Of a stretch of 64,000 bases of DNA, positions 53,288 through 63,902 are shown one piece after another. The DNA lies in the NCBI GenBank assembly GCA_900546665.1, contig URDY01000004.1, positions 62,001 to 126,000 of the forward strand, read 5' to 3'. The DNA is from an uncultured Paraprevotella sp. Its GTDB lineage: Bacteria > Bacteroidota > Bacteroidia > Bacteroidales > Bacteroidaceae. The translations under genes and the position numbers were made by a program. Positions within the stretch are counted from its first letter, which is position 1. The number at the start of each line of letters is the position of its first letter. Under the pieces are notes generated by a model. It ran no database searches. It was not told the DNA's origin and saw only the letters and a program-made list of their open reading frames with translations.

Positions 53288-53622
53288 GCATTTATTTACG
53301 TACACAGTATCTAATTATTTATATAAAATCTAATGATTTTGTTTTTTTAACAGAAGCATAAAAACAGATATTAAATAGGTATAACGAACTCTTCAGACCT
53401 GTCTCATTTCTACTATTCGAATAACATTTTCCATACCACTCTTTACAAAGACAAACCAGATCCGCTTTCTCCTATTTAATATAAGAGAAGACAGTATTCT
53501 ACTTGCAGAAAAAAATTAAAAAGAAAAAGCGCTATTATCTTTGTCAATTCAAAGAAAAAGTGTAATTTTGCGCCGCCGTTACGAGATGACGGCATATTTC
53601 AAACCTATAATTAATTAAATTT
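53288..53622 (+). promoter_or_regulatory. rpsP promoter region
   Basis: -7 box TAATTTTG at 53563-53570 with a TTTG -33 element at 53540-53543, 19 bases upstream. Rest of the gap is AT-rich with no gene. Confidence 0.6.
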
Positions 53623-54168
53623 ATGGCAACAAAAATCAGATTGCAACGCAACGGCCGTAAAGGTTATGCCTTCTACAGCATTGTTATTGCAGACGTAAGA
53701 GCGCCACGTGATGGTAAGTTTACAGAAAAAATTGGTACGTACAATCCGAACACCAATCCGGCCACTGTAGATTTGAAATTCGATCGTGCTCTTTATTGGG
53801 TAGAAACTGGTGCACAGCCTACCGACACTGTACGCAACATCCTTTCAAAGGAAGGTGTTTATTTGATGAAACATCTTCGCGGCGGTGTAAAGAAGGGTGC
53901 TTTTGATGAAGCAACTGCTCAGGCTAAATTCGAAGCTTGGAAGAGTGACAAACAGAAAGGTATCGATGCTTTCGAAGCTAAAAAAGCTGCTGACAAGAAA
54001 GCCGCTACTGAAGCTCGCTTAGAAGCTGAGAAGAAAATCAATGAAGAGATCGCAAAAAAAGTAGCAGAAAAGAAAGCTGCTGAAGCTGCTGCAAAAGCAG
54101 AGGCTGAGGCTGCCGCAACTGCTGATGCTGCTGCAGAAGAGTCAACTGAAGCTCCTGCTGAGGCATAA
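53623..54168 (+). CDS. rpsP: 30S ribosomal protein S16 with extended C-terminus
   Basis: 181 aa. Residues 1-80 are S16 ([33 protein letters not shown]). The following 100 residues are a charged helical tail of Ala, Lys and Glu. Bacterial S16 is usually 80-90 aa; long tails are common in Bacteroidetes. Confidence 0.97.
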   Translation: MATKIRLQRNGRKGYAFYSIVIADVRAPRDGKFTEKIGTYNPNTNPATVDLKFDRALYWVETGAQPTDTVRNILSKEGVYLMKHLRGGVKKGAFDEATAQAKFEAWKSDKQKGIDAFEAKKAADKKAATEARLEAEKKINEEIAKKVAEKKAAEAAAKAEAEAAATADAAAEESTEAPAEA

Positions 54169-54207
54169 ACAAACACATTCTATAGCTTTTTTCAAACAAA
54201 CAAACAC

Positions 54208-54242
54208 AAAAGTGTGCCTTTTGGCACACTTTTCTGCTTTTA
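54208..54242 (+). terminator. rpsP terminator
   Basis: AAAAGTGTGCC, loop TTTT, GGCACACTTTT then CTGCTTTT. Confidence 0.85.
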
Positions 54243-54336
54243 CCCCCCTCTTCTCCTGACCAAGGAAGGCAAGCAGGTTCCTGAAACAAATACAGATTGC
54301 CGATGAATGCAATCAGACAGCATGAAATGGCGATCC

Positions 54337-54744
54337 TTATTTAATGATGACCGTAATCTTGGCCTTTTGATATTTTGTGTGACGCTTACCCGGCATATAT
54401 GCGCCAGTACACTGCATCATGTATATGCGGTTGTGACGCTCACCTTTCACAGCGATCATGAGTGTCAGGGTTTTAGTGTCTTGTTTTTCCGTAAAGTTAC
54501 CCTCTTTAGACTCACGCCTGAATGCAGCAATAAATTCATCTATCCCGGAATACGTCAGTTCCAGCACTTTCACCACTTTCAGTACTTGATGTGTATTGGC
54601 ATCGCGCTCCACAGCCGAGGTATATTTACTGTTACCGCATGAGGAGTAGTTGTCCATCATCTCATCAATGCTGTTCTGCGCCGTGGCATTCACCATCGCC
54701 GCAAACAGCATCAGCACCGTTATGATTGTCTTACGTATTTTCAT
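54337..54744 (-). CDS. Exported DUF4252/DUF5024-like protein
   Basis: 135 aa, signal peptide MKIRKTIITVLMLFAAMVNATAQ and a small alpha/beta domain (ELTYSGIDEFIAAFRRES). No known activity. Third gene of the sigma factor unit, so probably a target or accessory of that regulator. Confidence 0.75.
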   Translation of the reverse strand: MKIRKTIITVLMLFAAMVNATAQNSIDEMMDNYSSCGNSKYTSAVERDANTHQVLKVVKVLELTYSGIDEFIAAFRRESKEGNFTEKQDTKTLTLMIAVKGERHNRIYMMQCTGAYMPGKRHTKYQKAKITVIIK

Positions 54745-54754
54745 ATTCGCGTTT

Positions 54755-55264
54755 TTATTCGTTCAACATCTGTTCCACTTCATGGCGTATATCGGGATCG
54801 GAGATGTTATTGAGGACATCCTGCTCCGCATGGTCTACCACGCTGAATTCGGCCCGCTCTTCAATATACCGTGAATCAGCCAGAGTTTTTTCAATATCGT
54901 CACGTATGGCACTGAGATCGTCTATGCGCCGGCCGTTCTGTATCACATAGCTACCGCCATAAATACGTGCCAGCGACCGATCCTCGCAATAGTCTGAATA
55001 GAAAGAAAGGCCTGCCACCAAAGCCAGTACCGCCACCGCACCTGCCAGCAAGCGCCATAGCGGCCTGACAGATGCAGTCCGATACGGTTCTTCAATACGC
55101 ATTGAACTGAAAGCTTCCATCAAAGGGCGTAACCGTTCGAGACTTTCCGGCAACCGTTTGCTCCTGAACAGGCGGTATAACCGAGCTTCTTCTTCCAGTG
55201 TCGTCTCGCCGTCGAAAAAACGCTCTACAAGTTTTTCTATTTCTTTTGTCTTTCTAGTGTTCAT
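54755..55264 (-). CDS. Single-pass membrane protein, probable anti-sigma factor
   Basis: 169 aa. Cytosolic N-terminal helix pair (KLVERFFDGETTLEEEARLYRLF, the short zinc-less anti-sigma type), one membrane helix (LLAGAVAVLALVAGLSFY) near residue 85, and an outer domain. Overlaps the end of the ECF sigma gene by 11 bases. Role inferred from position and layout. Confidence 0.75.
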   Translation of the reverse strand: MNTRKTKEIEKLVERFFDGETTLEEEARLYRLFRSKRLPESLERLRPLMEAFSSMRIEEPYRTASVRPLWRLLAGAVAVLALVAGLSFYSDYCEDRSLARIYGGSYVIQNGRRIDDLSAIRDDIEKTLADSRYIEERAEFSVVDHAEQDVLNNISDPDIRHEVEQMLNE

Positions 55265-55739
55265 TTTCAAGATCCTCAAGATAATGTTTTCTCACAGCCA
55301 TACGTGCCCTGCTAAGCGTCTTGCGCACGGCAGCCTCACTTGCTCCGGTCAGTCTGGCGATGTCAGCCGTCGTCATGCCATCAATATGATGCAAACGCAA
55401 TGCAATCTGCTGAGCCGCCGGCAGCCGGTCGATAACCTTCATCACGCGAACGAACGGATCATTGTCTGCTGTCATCTCCTCCACATTCTGCCGTTCGGGA
55501 GATAACGAGACCGTTACCGCACGCCGTCTTCGCATACTGTCCACGCACAAATTTCTGACAACAACACGCGCCAGAGCCGCCATAGGTGCCTGCAGTCCGT
55601 CGCGCATGACCCACAGCTTGGCAAGTGTCTCTTGCGCAACATCTTCCGCCATGCCGTTGTCACCCAGCATGCGTTCTGCCACCGCCACTAGCATGGGGCG
55701 CAACTGTCCGGCCTCACATTCAAATTCCTCTGTTGTCAT
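55254..55739 (-). CDS. ECF-type RNA polymerase sigma factor
   Basis: 161 aa. Region 2 (ERMLGDNGMAEDVAQETLAKLW) and region 4 (LPAAQQIALRLHHIDGMTTADIARLTGASEAAVRKTLSRARM) are both complete. Directs transcription of an unknown set; with the next gene forms a sigma/anti-sigma pair. Confidence 0.93.
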   Translation of the reverse strand: MTTEEFECEAGQLRPMLVAVAERMLGDNGMAEDVAQETLAKLWVMRDGLQAPMAALARVVVRNLCVDSMRRRRAVTVSLSPERQNVEEMTADNDPFVRVMKVIDRLPAAQQIALRLHHIDGMTTADIARLTGASEAAVRKTLSRARMAVRKHYLEDLENEH

Positions 55740-55839
55740 TGATATTCTTTGTGCAGTATTGTTCTCTCATTTCATGCGATACCGTTTTACTCACGGTAAA
55801 CGTTCCGCATGGTCTGTTGCCATTTTCGGGCGTCTCTAT

Positions 55840-57039
55840 TCAGAACTTATTCAGTTTCGATGTATTGACATGCGAGACACCTGACCCCTCCAGCAATGTA
55901 TTATCGGCCGTTCCGGAAAGTGTCACGTTGATCCGACCGCTCGAGTTCACCTTGATGCTCCGGCAGTCCAGCCCCAGATTGAAATGTCCTACACCCTTAC
56001 AGTCGAGCGTGACATCGCCACCTGCGTAATCCATATCATAATGACTCTTTCCGCTTATTTTCATAGTCAGACCATCTGCATTCAGTTTTCCTTCCTTCTT
56101 GTCAATACCGGAATTGAATATACTGATGGTGCGCGCCACTACATCTCCGTGACCTTCCGAGCGTCCCGAATTACTGTAAGAATAAGAACCTGTCACGTCA
56201 AAAGAGCTTTCCATCCGGCACACCCCCAGATTTTTCAGACAAGCCTCCTTACCACTGACATCGCCGATCATGTCAAATCGACCGCTGTTGTTAAACGTAT
56301 AACTGTCCGTCAGATTGAATGCACTGGTCACATGGCATACTCCCGCATTGTTAAGGTCAGCCGTTTGGCTGGTCACCTTGCCCGAGAATGTCATCTTTCC
56401 GAAATTGTCTATCGTCATTTTTTCACTCTTTAGGCCATTATGGGTAAAGGTCAGCACTCCCTTGTTCTCCAACGAAACCTGTGTCATATCCACATCCGAC
56501 GCCTCAACCGTCATTCTGCCGGTGTTGTCTATACTCAATCCGTTTCCGCTTTTACCGACAATCTTTTGTACGCAGACATCAAGCTGTCCCTTGTTTACGA
56601 TATGCAGTCCGCCATTGCCCATCTGCATCGTTTTGAACTTCATGCTGCCGCTGTTCTCCAGAGAATTGATTTTCGGAGCCGTAACAAACAGGGTGAGCTT
56701 CTTGTCACGAGTGTCCCGGTCATCATCCTCCGCATCCTTTTTCATTTTCAGGATAAGAGTAGAACCGCTTACGAAAATGCTGGCCCGATCCATTACATCC
56801 TGACTGGCACGTACCTTTACGCTGTATTCCGCCCCCTGAGTGTAGTGAATGTCTACAGCCAGTCTTGATTCTATCCCGCTGAATCTGACCACTTCAAGCG
56901 TTTTCTCCATTTCGCCACCATTCGCCATACCCCCGATCATCACGTGGTCTGTCATCGCCACACCCTGACTTCCACTATGGCATGAAAAGAGGCATATTGT
57001 AGCCATACCAATAGCCCATGTAAATGTTCTGATTTTCAT
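55840..57039 (-). CDS. Lipoprotein with head-GIN/DUF2807 beta-helix domain
   Basis: 399 aa. Lipoprotein signal ends ICLFSCHSG. The body is repeated parallel beta-strands (SLENSGSMKFKTMQMGNGG, LSIDNTGRMTVEASD, VTLDCKGVGHFNLGLDCRS) of the DUF2807 putative autotransporter-adhesin-head family. Envelope protein of unknown job. Start chosen at MKIRTF; Met three codons upstream also possible. Confidence 0.87.
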   Translation of the reverse strand: MKIRTFTWAIGMATICLFSCHSGSQGVAMTDHVMIGGMANGGEMEKTLEVVRFSGIESRLAVDIHYTQGAEYSVKVRASQDVMDRASIFVSGSTLILKMKKDAEDDDRDTRDKKLTLFVTAPKINSLENSGSMKFKTMQMGNGGLHIVNKGQLDVCVQKIVGKSGNGLSIDNTGRMTVEASDVDMTQVSLENKGVLTFTHNGLKSEKMTIDNFGKMTFSGKVTSQTADLNNAGVCHVTSAFNLTDSYTFNNSGRFDMIGDVSGKEACLKNLGVCRMESSFDVTGSYSYSNSGRSEGHGDVVARTISIFNSGIDKKEGKLNADGLTMKISGKSHYDMDYAGGDVTLDCKGVGHFNLGLDCRSIKVNSSGRINVTLSGTADNTLLEGSGVSHVNTSKLNKF

Positions 57040-57371
57040 AATCTGCATTTTAATTTGTTCTACGTTTTTATCCTTATTACGCAGTTTACGCTCATTTGTG
57101 ACATACGGAAGAGATTTTTTATGCAAAATTAATAAAAGGAGGGTTTTACCTGCTCTTTCTTCCTATAAGTTATTATGTTTAACCTTTTCTGTCCCTTCAT
57201 ATTTCTCATTGAACGGCCGTCTGGAATAATGTCAGGGACCGTTTCCCTTTTTCTCTCTACCTGCTATCTCTTCATCCGTTTATTCCTACATATAAATATC
57301 CTTTCTCCATTGTCATAAGACGAGCGCAACTTATTTTTTCCTCTTTCCTATTGTTATTTAATTATTATTGC

Positions 57372-57379
57372 TAACTTTG
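57372..57379 (+). promoter_or_regulatory. -7 box (TAACTTTG) of the thiamine operon
   Basis: Immediately upstream of the riboswitch. The rest of 57040-57371 shows no gene. Confidence 0.65.
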
Positions 57380-57382
57380 TCA

Positions 57383-57470
57383 GCGCAAAGGGGTGCCTTT
57401 TCATTTGAAAACGGCTGAGATTATACCCTGTGAACCTGATGCAGATAATGCTGCCGAAGGGATTGTGTTT
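57383..57470 (+). ncRNA. TPP riboswitch
   Basis: THI-element sequence blocks in order: GGGGTGCC, GGCTGAGA, ACCCTGTGAACCTGATGCAG, ATAATGCTGCCGAAGGGA. Binding of thiamine pyrophosphate shuts off the operon that follows; such switches in Bacteroides act in the leader of thi genes. Confidence 0.93.
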
Positions 57471-57536
57471 CATCCGACATCACCTCACAGACAGGATTCT
57501 TTCATTCGCCCCTCTTTTTTAAAAAAAATACAGAAT

Positions 57537-58154
57537 ATGCAGAAATTACAATTTATCACGCATTTCACTGCACAATATTCTTATCTGGACTCAGCCAGAA
57601 TGGCTCTTGAAGGAGGATGCAAATGGATTCAGCTACGTATGAAAAATGCCACAACCGAAGAATGGCTGCAGATCGGCACTGAAGTAGGAAAACTATGTCA
57701 AACATACGGAGCAACCTTTATTATCGACGATCATACTGAACTCGTGAAAGAACTCCATGCAGACGGTGTTCATTTGGGAAAACAGGATATGCCTATTGAT
57801 GAAGCACGCAAAATCCTAGGCCCTTCATATATCATTGGCGGAACAGCCAACACATACGAAGACATTGTAATGCATGCACGAAGAGGAGCTGACTATATAG
57901 GATGTGGACCATTCAGATTCACGACAACCAAGGAGAAGCTCTCTCCTACTCTTGGCCTTGAAGGTTATCGGCAAATTATCAGCCAAATGAATGAAAATGG
58001 TCTGTCGTTGCCTGTCATCGCCATCGGGGGTATTACTGCTGAAGATATTCCTGCCATTATGAATACAGGCGTCAGTGGCATTGCTATTAGCGGAACCATA
58101 CTCCGGGCTGAAGAGCCTACAGCAGAAATGCAAAGATTGCTCACGCTAGTTTAA
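57537..58154 (+). CDS. thiE: Thiamine-phosphate synthase
   Basis: 205 aa. TIM barrel with CKWIQLRMKNATTEE, TFIIDDHTELVKELHADGVHLGKQDM, GADYIGCGPFRFTTTKE and PVIAIGGITAEDIP. Joins HMP-pyrophosphate and thiazole phosphate. The longer frame begins inside the riboswitch and is not used. First gene after the riboswitch. Confidence 0.95.
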   Translation: MQKLQFITHFTAQYSYLDSARMALEGGCKWIQLRMKNATTEEWLQIGTEVGKLCQTYGATFIIDDHTELVKELHADGVHLGKQDMPIDEARKILGPSYIIGGTANTYEDIVMHARRGADYIGCGPFRFTTTKEKLSPTLGLEGYRQIISQMNENGLSLPVIAIGGITAEDIPAIMNTGVSGIAISGTILRAEEPTAEMQRLLTLV

Positions 58155-58175
58155 CTCTTATATCATCACTAATAA

Positions 58176-59933
<1,758 letters not shown>

Positions 59934-59970
59934 ACAACGACAAGCTATCATATTTAAAAAACAAACAAAA

Positions 59971-60744
59971 ATGATCGAAACAAAAGTATCACAAGGTATT
60001 ATCAGTACCTACTTTGAGAAAATGCAGAAGAATCTCAACCTTGACGTAGCCATCGTAGGTGGAGGTCCTTCAGGTATCGTAGCTGCTTATTATCTGGCCA
60101 AGGCCGGTCTGAAGGTTGCCCAGTTCGACCGTAAGTTGTCTCCCGGTGGTGGTATGTGGGGAGGCGCCATGATGTTCAACCAAATCGTCGTACAGGAAGA
60201 AGCCATGGATATCGTACGCGATTTCGACATCAAGTACGCTCCGTTTGAAGACGGCCTGTACGTAATGGATTCAGTAGAAAGCACAGCCTCATTGCTTTAT
60301 CATGCCGTACACGCTGGTGCGACCATCTTCAACTGCTATTCTGTTGAAGACGTGATTTTCAAGAATAATGTAGTCAGCGGTGTAGTTGTCAACTGGACTC
60401 CCGTACTCCGTGAAGGATTACATGTAGACCCGTTGAATATTCTCGCCAAATGCGTAGTAGACGGAACCGGACATGACAGTGAGATGTGCTGCACTGTAGC
60501 CCGTAAAAACGGCATCAAGCTGGATACGGAAACAGGTGCTGTCATTGGCGAACGTTCACTTGATGTAGTAGCCGGCGAAGATGAAGTTGTAAAAGGCACC
60601 AAGGAAATTTATCCGGGACTGTACGTTTGTGGTATGGCTGCTTCAGCTGTATCCGGAACTCCACGCATGGGACCTATCTTCGGAGGAATGCTCATGAGCG
60701 GTAAGAAAGTTGCAGAAATGATTATCGAAAAACTTAAAAAATAA
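59971..60744 (+). CDS. thi4: Thiazole synthase Thi4, probable sulfide-dependent form
   Basis: 257 aa. FAD/NAD binding IVGGGPSGIVAAYYL, GGGMWGGAMMFNQIVV, and PLYVCGMAASAV-like end (GLYVCGMAASAVSGTPRMG). At the position where suicidal yeast Thi4 has a Cys that gives its sulfur, this protein has LHVDPLN, so His; archaeal enzymes of this kind use sulfide and turn over repeatedly. Replaces the ThiGH route. Third and last of the operon. Confidence 0.92.
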   Translation: MIETKVSQGIISTYFEKMQKNLNLDVAIVGGGPSGIVAAYYLAKAGLKVAQFDRKLSPGGGMWGGAMMFNQIVVQEEAMDIVRDFDIKYAPFEDGLYVMDSVESTASLLYHAVHAGATIFNCYSVEDVIFKNNVVSGVVVNWTPVLREGLHVDPLNILAKCVVDGTGHDSEMCCTVARKNGIKLDTETGAVIGERSLDVVAGEDEVVKGTKEIYPGLYVCGMAASAVSGTPRMGPIFGGMLMSGKKVAEMIIEKLKK

Positions 60745-60768
60745 ATCAAATCATACTATTTGATTTCT

Positions 60769-60812
60769 CTGCCTGTATTATTCTCTTGTGAATATACAGG
60801 CAGTTTATATTG
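60769..60812 (+). terminator. Terminator of the thiamine operon
   Basis: CTGCCTGTAT and ATACAGGCAG, 15-base loop, then a T-rich run. 60813-61028 is AT-rich without genes. Confidence 0.75.
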
Positions 60813-61028
60813 TAAATAAACTATCAACGCGACATCACCCGGCCATACGCCGGACACCATATCCGGTCTACTGACATAGTATAAGTAAAATACGCCACTC
60901 TTATTCAAGTAGATAGCAAAGAGGATAACAAAAACGCATACAAATCCTGCTTTGCGTAAGACTTTTGTATTTTAAATGAAAAATAAAAGAAATAAAAGCA
61001 AGTCTTATGGACAATATAGTTTTTTTGT

Positions 61029-61036
61029 TATCTTTG
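61029..61036 (+). promoter_or_regulatory. -7 box (TATCTTTG)
   Basis: 26 bases before the TenI-like gene; no riboswitch motif precedes it, so it is not obviously under TPP control. Confidence 0.6.
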
Positions 61037-61061
61037 CATATCAATTAGCGATAAAGTACCT

Positions 61062-61670
61062 ATGAAACTGATATTATTGACGACTCCGGATTTTTTTGTG
61101 GAGGAAGACAAGATACTCACTGCCTTGTTTGAAGAAGGTCTGGATATACTTCACCTTCGCAAGCCGGGTTCAGAACCAGTATATTCTGAGCGTCTGTTAA
61201 CCTTATTGCCCGCCAGCCATCACAATCAGATCGTAGTGCATGAACATTTTTATCTGAAAGACGAATTTAATCTGAAAGGCATTCACCTGAATAGCCGTAA
61301 TCCAGAAGCTCCAGCCAATTATAAAGGCCATCTGAGCAAATCATTCCACAATCTGGAAGAATTAAAAGAAGAAAAGAAACGATTCACTTATGCGTTTCTA
61401 AGTCCTATTTTCGACAGTATCTCAAAATCCAGCTATACGTCCGCATTCGAACTTGATGTGCTGAAAGAAGCAGCTCAAAACGGCATTATTGACAAAAGCG
61501 TAATGGCGTTGGGAGGTATCAGCATTGAGAATCTGCCGATCATTAAAGATTTGGGATTCGGCGGCGCCGTTATATTGGGTGACTTGTGGAACCGCTTCAA
61601 TATTCATTCTACTTTGGATTACAAGGAGCTGATCAACCATTTCAGAAAACTAAGAAAAGCAATAGACTGA
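61062..61670 (+). CDS. ThiE/TenI-family protein
   Basis: 202 aa. Same TIM barrel as ThiE but shorter substrate loops: HLRKPGSEPV, IVVHEHFYLKDEFNLKGIHLNS, AFLSPIFDSISKSSY, VMALGGISIENLP. Could be a thiazole tautomerase (TenI) or second thiamine-phosphate synthase; ThiE catalytic details are weak. Followed by prs after 22 bases. Confidence 0.85.
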   Translation: MKLILLTTPDFFVEEDKILTALFEEGLDILHLRKPGSEPVYSERLLTLLPASHHNQIVVHEHFYLKDEFNLKGIHLNSRNPEAPANYKGHLSKSFHNLEELKEEKKRFTYAFLSPIFDSISKSSYTSAFELDVLKEAAQNGIIDKSVMALGGISIENLPIIKDLGFGGAVILGDLWNRFNIHSTLDYKELINHFRKLRKAID

Positions 61671-61692
61671 CAACACATTAAAGTTATAGAGA

Positions 61693-62631
61693 ATGAGCGA
61701 GAATAATTCTTTCATGGTCTTTTCAGGCACCAAATCCAAGTATTTGGCTGAGAAAATCTGTGCCAGCTTAGGATGTCCGTTAGGCAAGCTGGTTATTACC
61801 CATTTTGCGGACGGAGAGTTTTCCGTATCCTATGAAGAGTCTATCCGCGGACGCGATGTATTCTTAGTACAGTCCACATTTCCTAATTCAGACAACCTGA
61901 TGGAACTGCTGTTAATGATAGATGCCGCCAAGCGTGCTTCTGCTCACAGCATCATCGCAGTCATTCCTTATTTTGGCTGGGCTCGTCAGGACCGTAAGGA
62001 CAAGCCTCGTGTATCCATCGGTGCCAAATTAGTAGCCGACATGCTGAGCGTAGCCGGAATCGACCGTCTGATCACGATGGACCTCCATGCTGATCAGGAA
62101 CAGGGTTTCTTTGATGTACCGGTAGACCACCTCTATGCATCAAGTGTCATGTTGCCTTACATCGAATCACTCAAGCTCAAGAACCTGGTGATCGCCGCTC
62201 CGGATGTGGGTGGTTCCAAACGTGCCAGCACTTATGCCAAATTCCTGGAATGCCCATTGGTACTCTGCAACAAGACACGCAGAAAACCCAATGAAGTAGC
62301 CAACATGCAAATAATCGGTGACGTTAAGGATGCGGATGTCGTATTGATTGACGATATGGTTGATACGGCAGGAACCATCACTATGGCAGCCAATCTGATG
62401 AAAGAGAACGGAGCTCACTCCGTACGTGCCATTGCTACACATTGCGTCATGTCAGGTCCTGCTTCAGAACGTGTTCAGGATTCAGCACTTGAAGAACTTG
62501 TCTTTACTGACAGTATTCCTTATTCCAACCGTTGCGCCAAAGTCAAGCAAATCAGCATCGCTGATATTCTGGCTGAAACAATCCGCCGTGTGGAAAGTAA
62601 CGAATCCATCAGTTCACAATATCTAATTTAA
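61693..62631 (+). CDS. prs: Ribose-phosphate pyrophosphokinase
   Basis: 312 aa. FADGEFSVSYEESIRGRDVFLVQST, RQDRKDKPRVSIGAKLVADML, and PRPP loop VVLIDDMVDTAGTITMAA. Makes PRPP used by NadC, purine, pyrimidine and thiamine precursors. Confidence 0.97.
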   Translation: MSENNSFMVFSGTKSKYLAEKICASLGCPLGKLVITHFADGEFSVSYEESIRGRDVFLVQSTFPNSDNLMELLLMIDAAKRASAHSIIAVIPYFGWARQDRKDKPRVSIGAKLVADMLSVAGIDRLITMDLHADQEQGFFDVPVDHLYASSVMLPYIESLKLKNLVIAAPDVGGSKRASTYAKFLECPLVLCNKTRRKPNEVANMQIIGDVKDADVVLIDDMVDTAGTITMAANLMKENGAHSVRAIATHCVMSGPASERVQDSALEELVFTDSIPYSNRCAKVKQISIADILAETIRRVESNESISSQYLI

Positions 62632-62649
62632 TACAAATTAATTATCCAA

Positions 62650-62706
62650 GGCTGTCTAGGAAAATGATAAAATCAAAAATATCATTTTGCCAGACAGCCT
62701 CTTTTT
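62650..62706 (+). terminator. prs terminator
   Basis: GGCTGTCTAGGAAAATGATA and TATCATTTTGCCAGACAGCC make a long stem followed by CTCTTTTT. Confidence 0.85.
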
Positions 62707-62715
62707 ATTTTTTAC

Positions 62716-63804
62716 ATGAAACATCACTACCTATCTTTATTGGCCGGTCTACCTCTGATTTTTGCCTGCCACTCCAATCAATGTAAAGTCGAAGGATACG
62801 TCGAAAACGCCAAAGATGGCGATACGCTCTTCATCGCCAGAATGGATGAAGGCAAATTCATCCCGTCTGATACTATTATCATCAAGGATGGCCGCTTTCA
62901 ATTGAATGAAGATGCCGATTCTACTGTAATCTGCACTTATTATTACAGCCGTGGAGAAGATCTTTTCAATAATATCTTCTTCCTGGAAAAAGGAAATATC
63001 CGCCTTGATATTGGCAGTAAGAGCAAAGTATCCGGCACGGAAAATAACGACATTTACCAGACGTTTATTGATTCGATATATCGTATTCATGAACAGATGG
63101 ACCAACTCTATGAAAAAGCCGTCAGCCAAAACGGTGGAAACATGGAAGACTTTCAAGGTTCGGAAGAACTGAGCAATTTAGATAAGAAAGCGACAGAGCT
63201 GATCAAGAAAACCATGATGGACAATCTGCAGAAGCCTGCCGGATTTTTTATCTTTATCTCCAGTTACAACATGTATTCACCGGATGAAACCATTTCCATT
63301 ATAGAAAAGTTGCCGGAAAGCTATCGGAACCAAAGTATTATCAAACACATCCTTACGGAAGCCGAGCAATCCAAGTCTACAGCAACCGGACAACATTTTA
63401 TCGATGTAACGATTCCATCCATTGACGGAAAAGAAATTAAACTCAGCGAAATCATAAGCAAGAACAAACTCACCTTAATTGATTGCTGGGCCAGCTGGTG
63501 CGGGCCATGTCGCGCCGAAATGCCTAACGTTGTGGAACTGTACAAAAAATATAAATCCAAAGGATTGGAAATCATTGGTATTTCTTTCGATGAGGATGCT
63601 CAAAAATGGAAAGACGCAATCAAGACCATGAACATGACATGGCCACAATTGTCTGAGCTGCGCTCGTGGGACAACAAAATGACGGAACTCTATGGGGTAA
63701 CATCCATCCCCTATACCATTCTCATCAATCAGGACGGTATAATTGTAGGTAAGGAAATGCGAGGCAACGAACTCGACCGTTTTATTGCAGATTTTCTGAA
63801 ATAA
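62716..63804 (+). CDS. Thioredoxin-like lipoprotein (DUF4369 + TlpA)
   Basis: 362 aa. Lipoprotein signal ends LIFACHSN; an N-terminal DUF4369 beta domain (about 25-110) and a C-terminal thioredoxin domain with DCWASWCGPCRAEMPNV (redox Cys pair) and cis-Pro in TSIPYTIL. Reduces periplasmic disulfides or peroxides. Common and multi-copy in Bacteroidetes. Confidence 0.93.
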   Translation: MKHHYLSLLAGLPLIFACHSNQCKVEGYVENAKDGDTLFIARMDEGKFIPSDTIIIKDGRFQLNEDADSTVICTYYYSRGEDLFNNIFFLEKGNIRLDIGSKSKVSGTENNDIYQTFIDSIYRIHEQMDQLYEKAVSQNGGNMEDFQGSEELSNLDKKATELIKKTMMDNLQKPAGFFIFISSYNMYSPDETISIIEKLPESYRNQSIIKHILTEAEQSKSTATGQHFIDVTIPSIDGKEIKLSEIISKNKLTLIDCWASWCGPCRAEMPNVVELYKKYKSKGLEIIGISFDEDAQKWKDAIKTMNMTWPQLSELRSWDNKMTELYGVTSIPYTILINQDGIIVGKEMRGNELDRFIADFLK

Positions 63805-63838
63805 CCGGTCCTTTGCCGTTTATCACTTTTTCCAAAAA

Positions 63839-63893
63839 CCAAATCCCCCTTGATTCGAACAGACAGTTCAAATCAAGGGGGATTTGGTTTTAG
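63839..63893. terminator. Bidirectional terminator
   Basis: CCAAATCCCCCTTGATT and AATCAAGGGGGATTTGG form a perfect 17-bp stem with T/A runs, shared by the convergent genes. Confidence 0.88.
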
Positions 63894-63902
63894 TTTTCAG
63901 CT

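Noticed and set aside
53860..54168. Long minus-strand Ala/Ser/Phe frame opposite rpsP
   Set aside because: It is the antisense shadow of the repetitive Ala/Lys/Glu tail.
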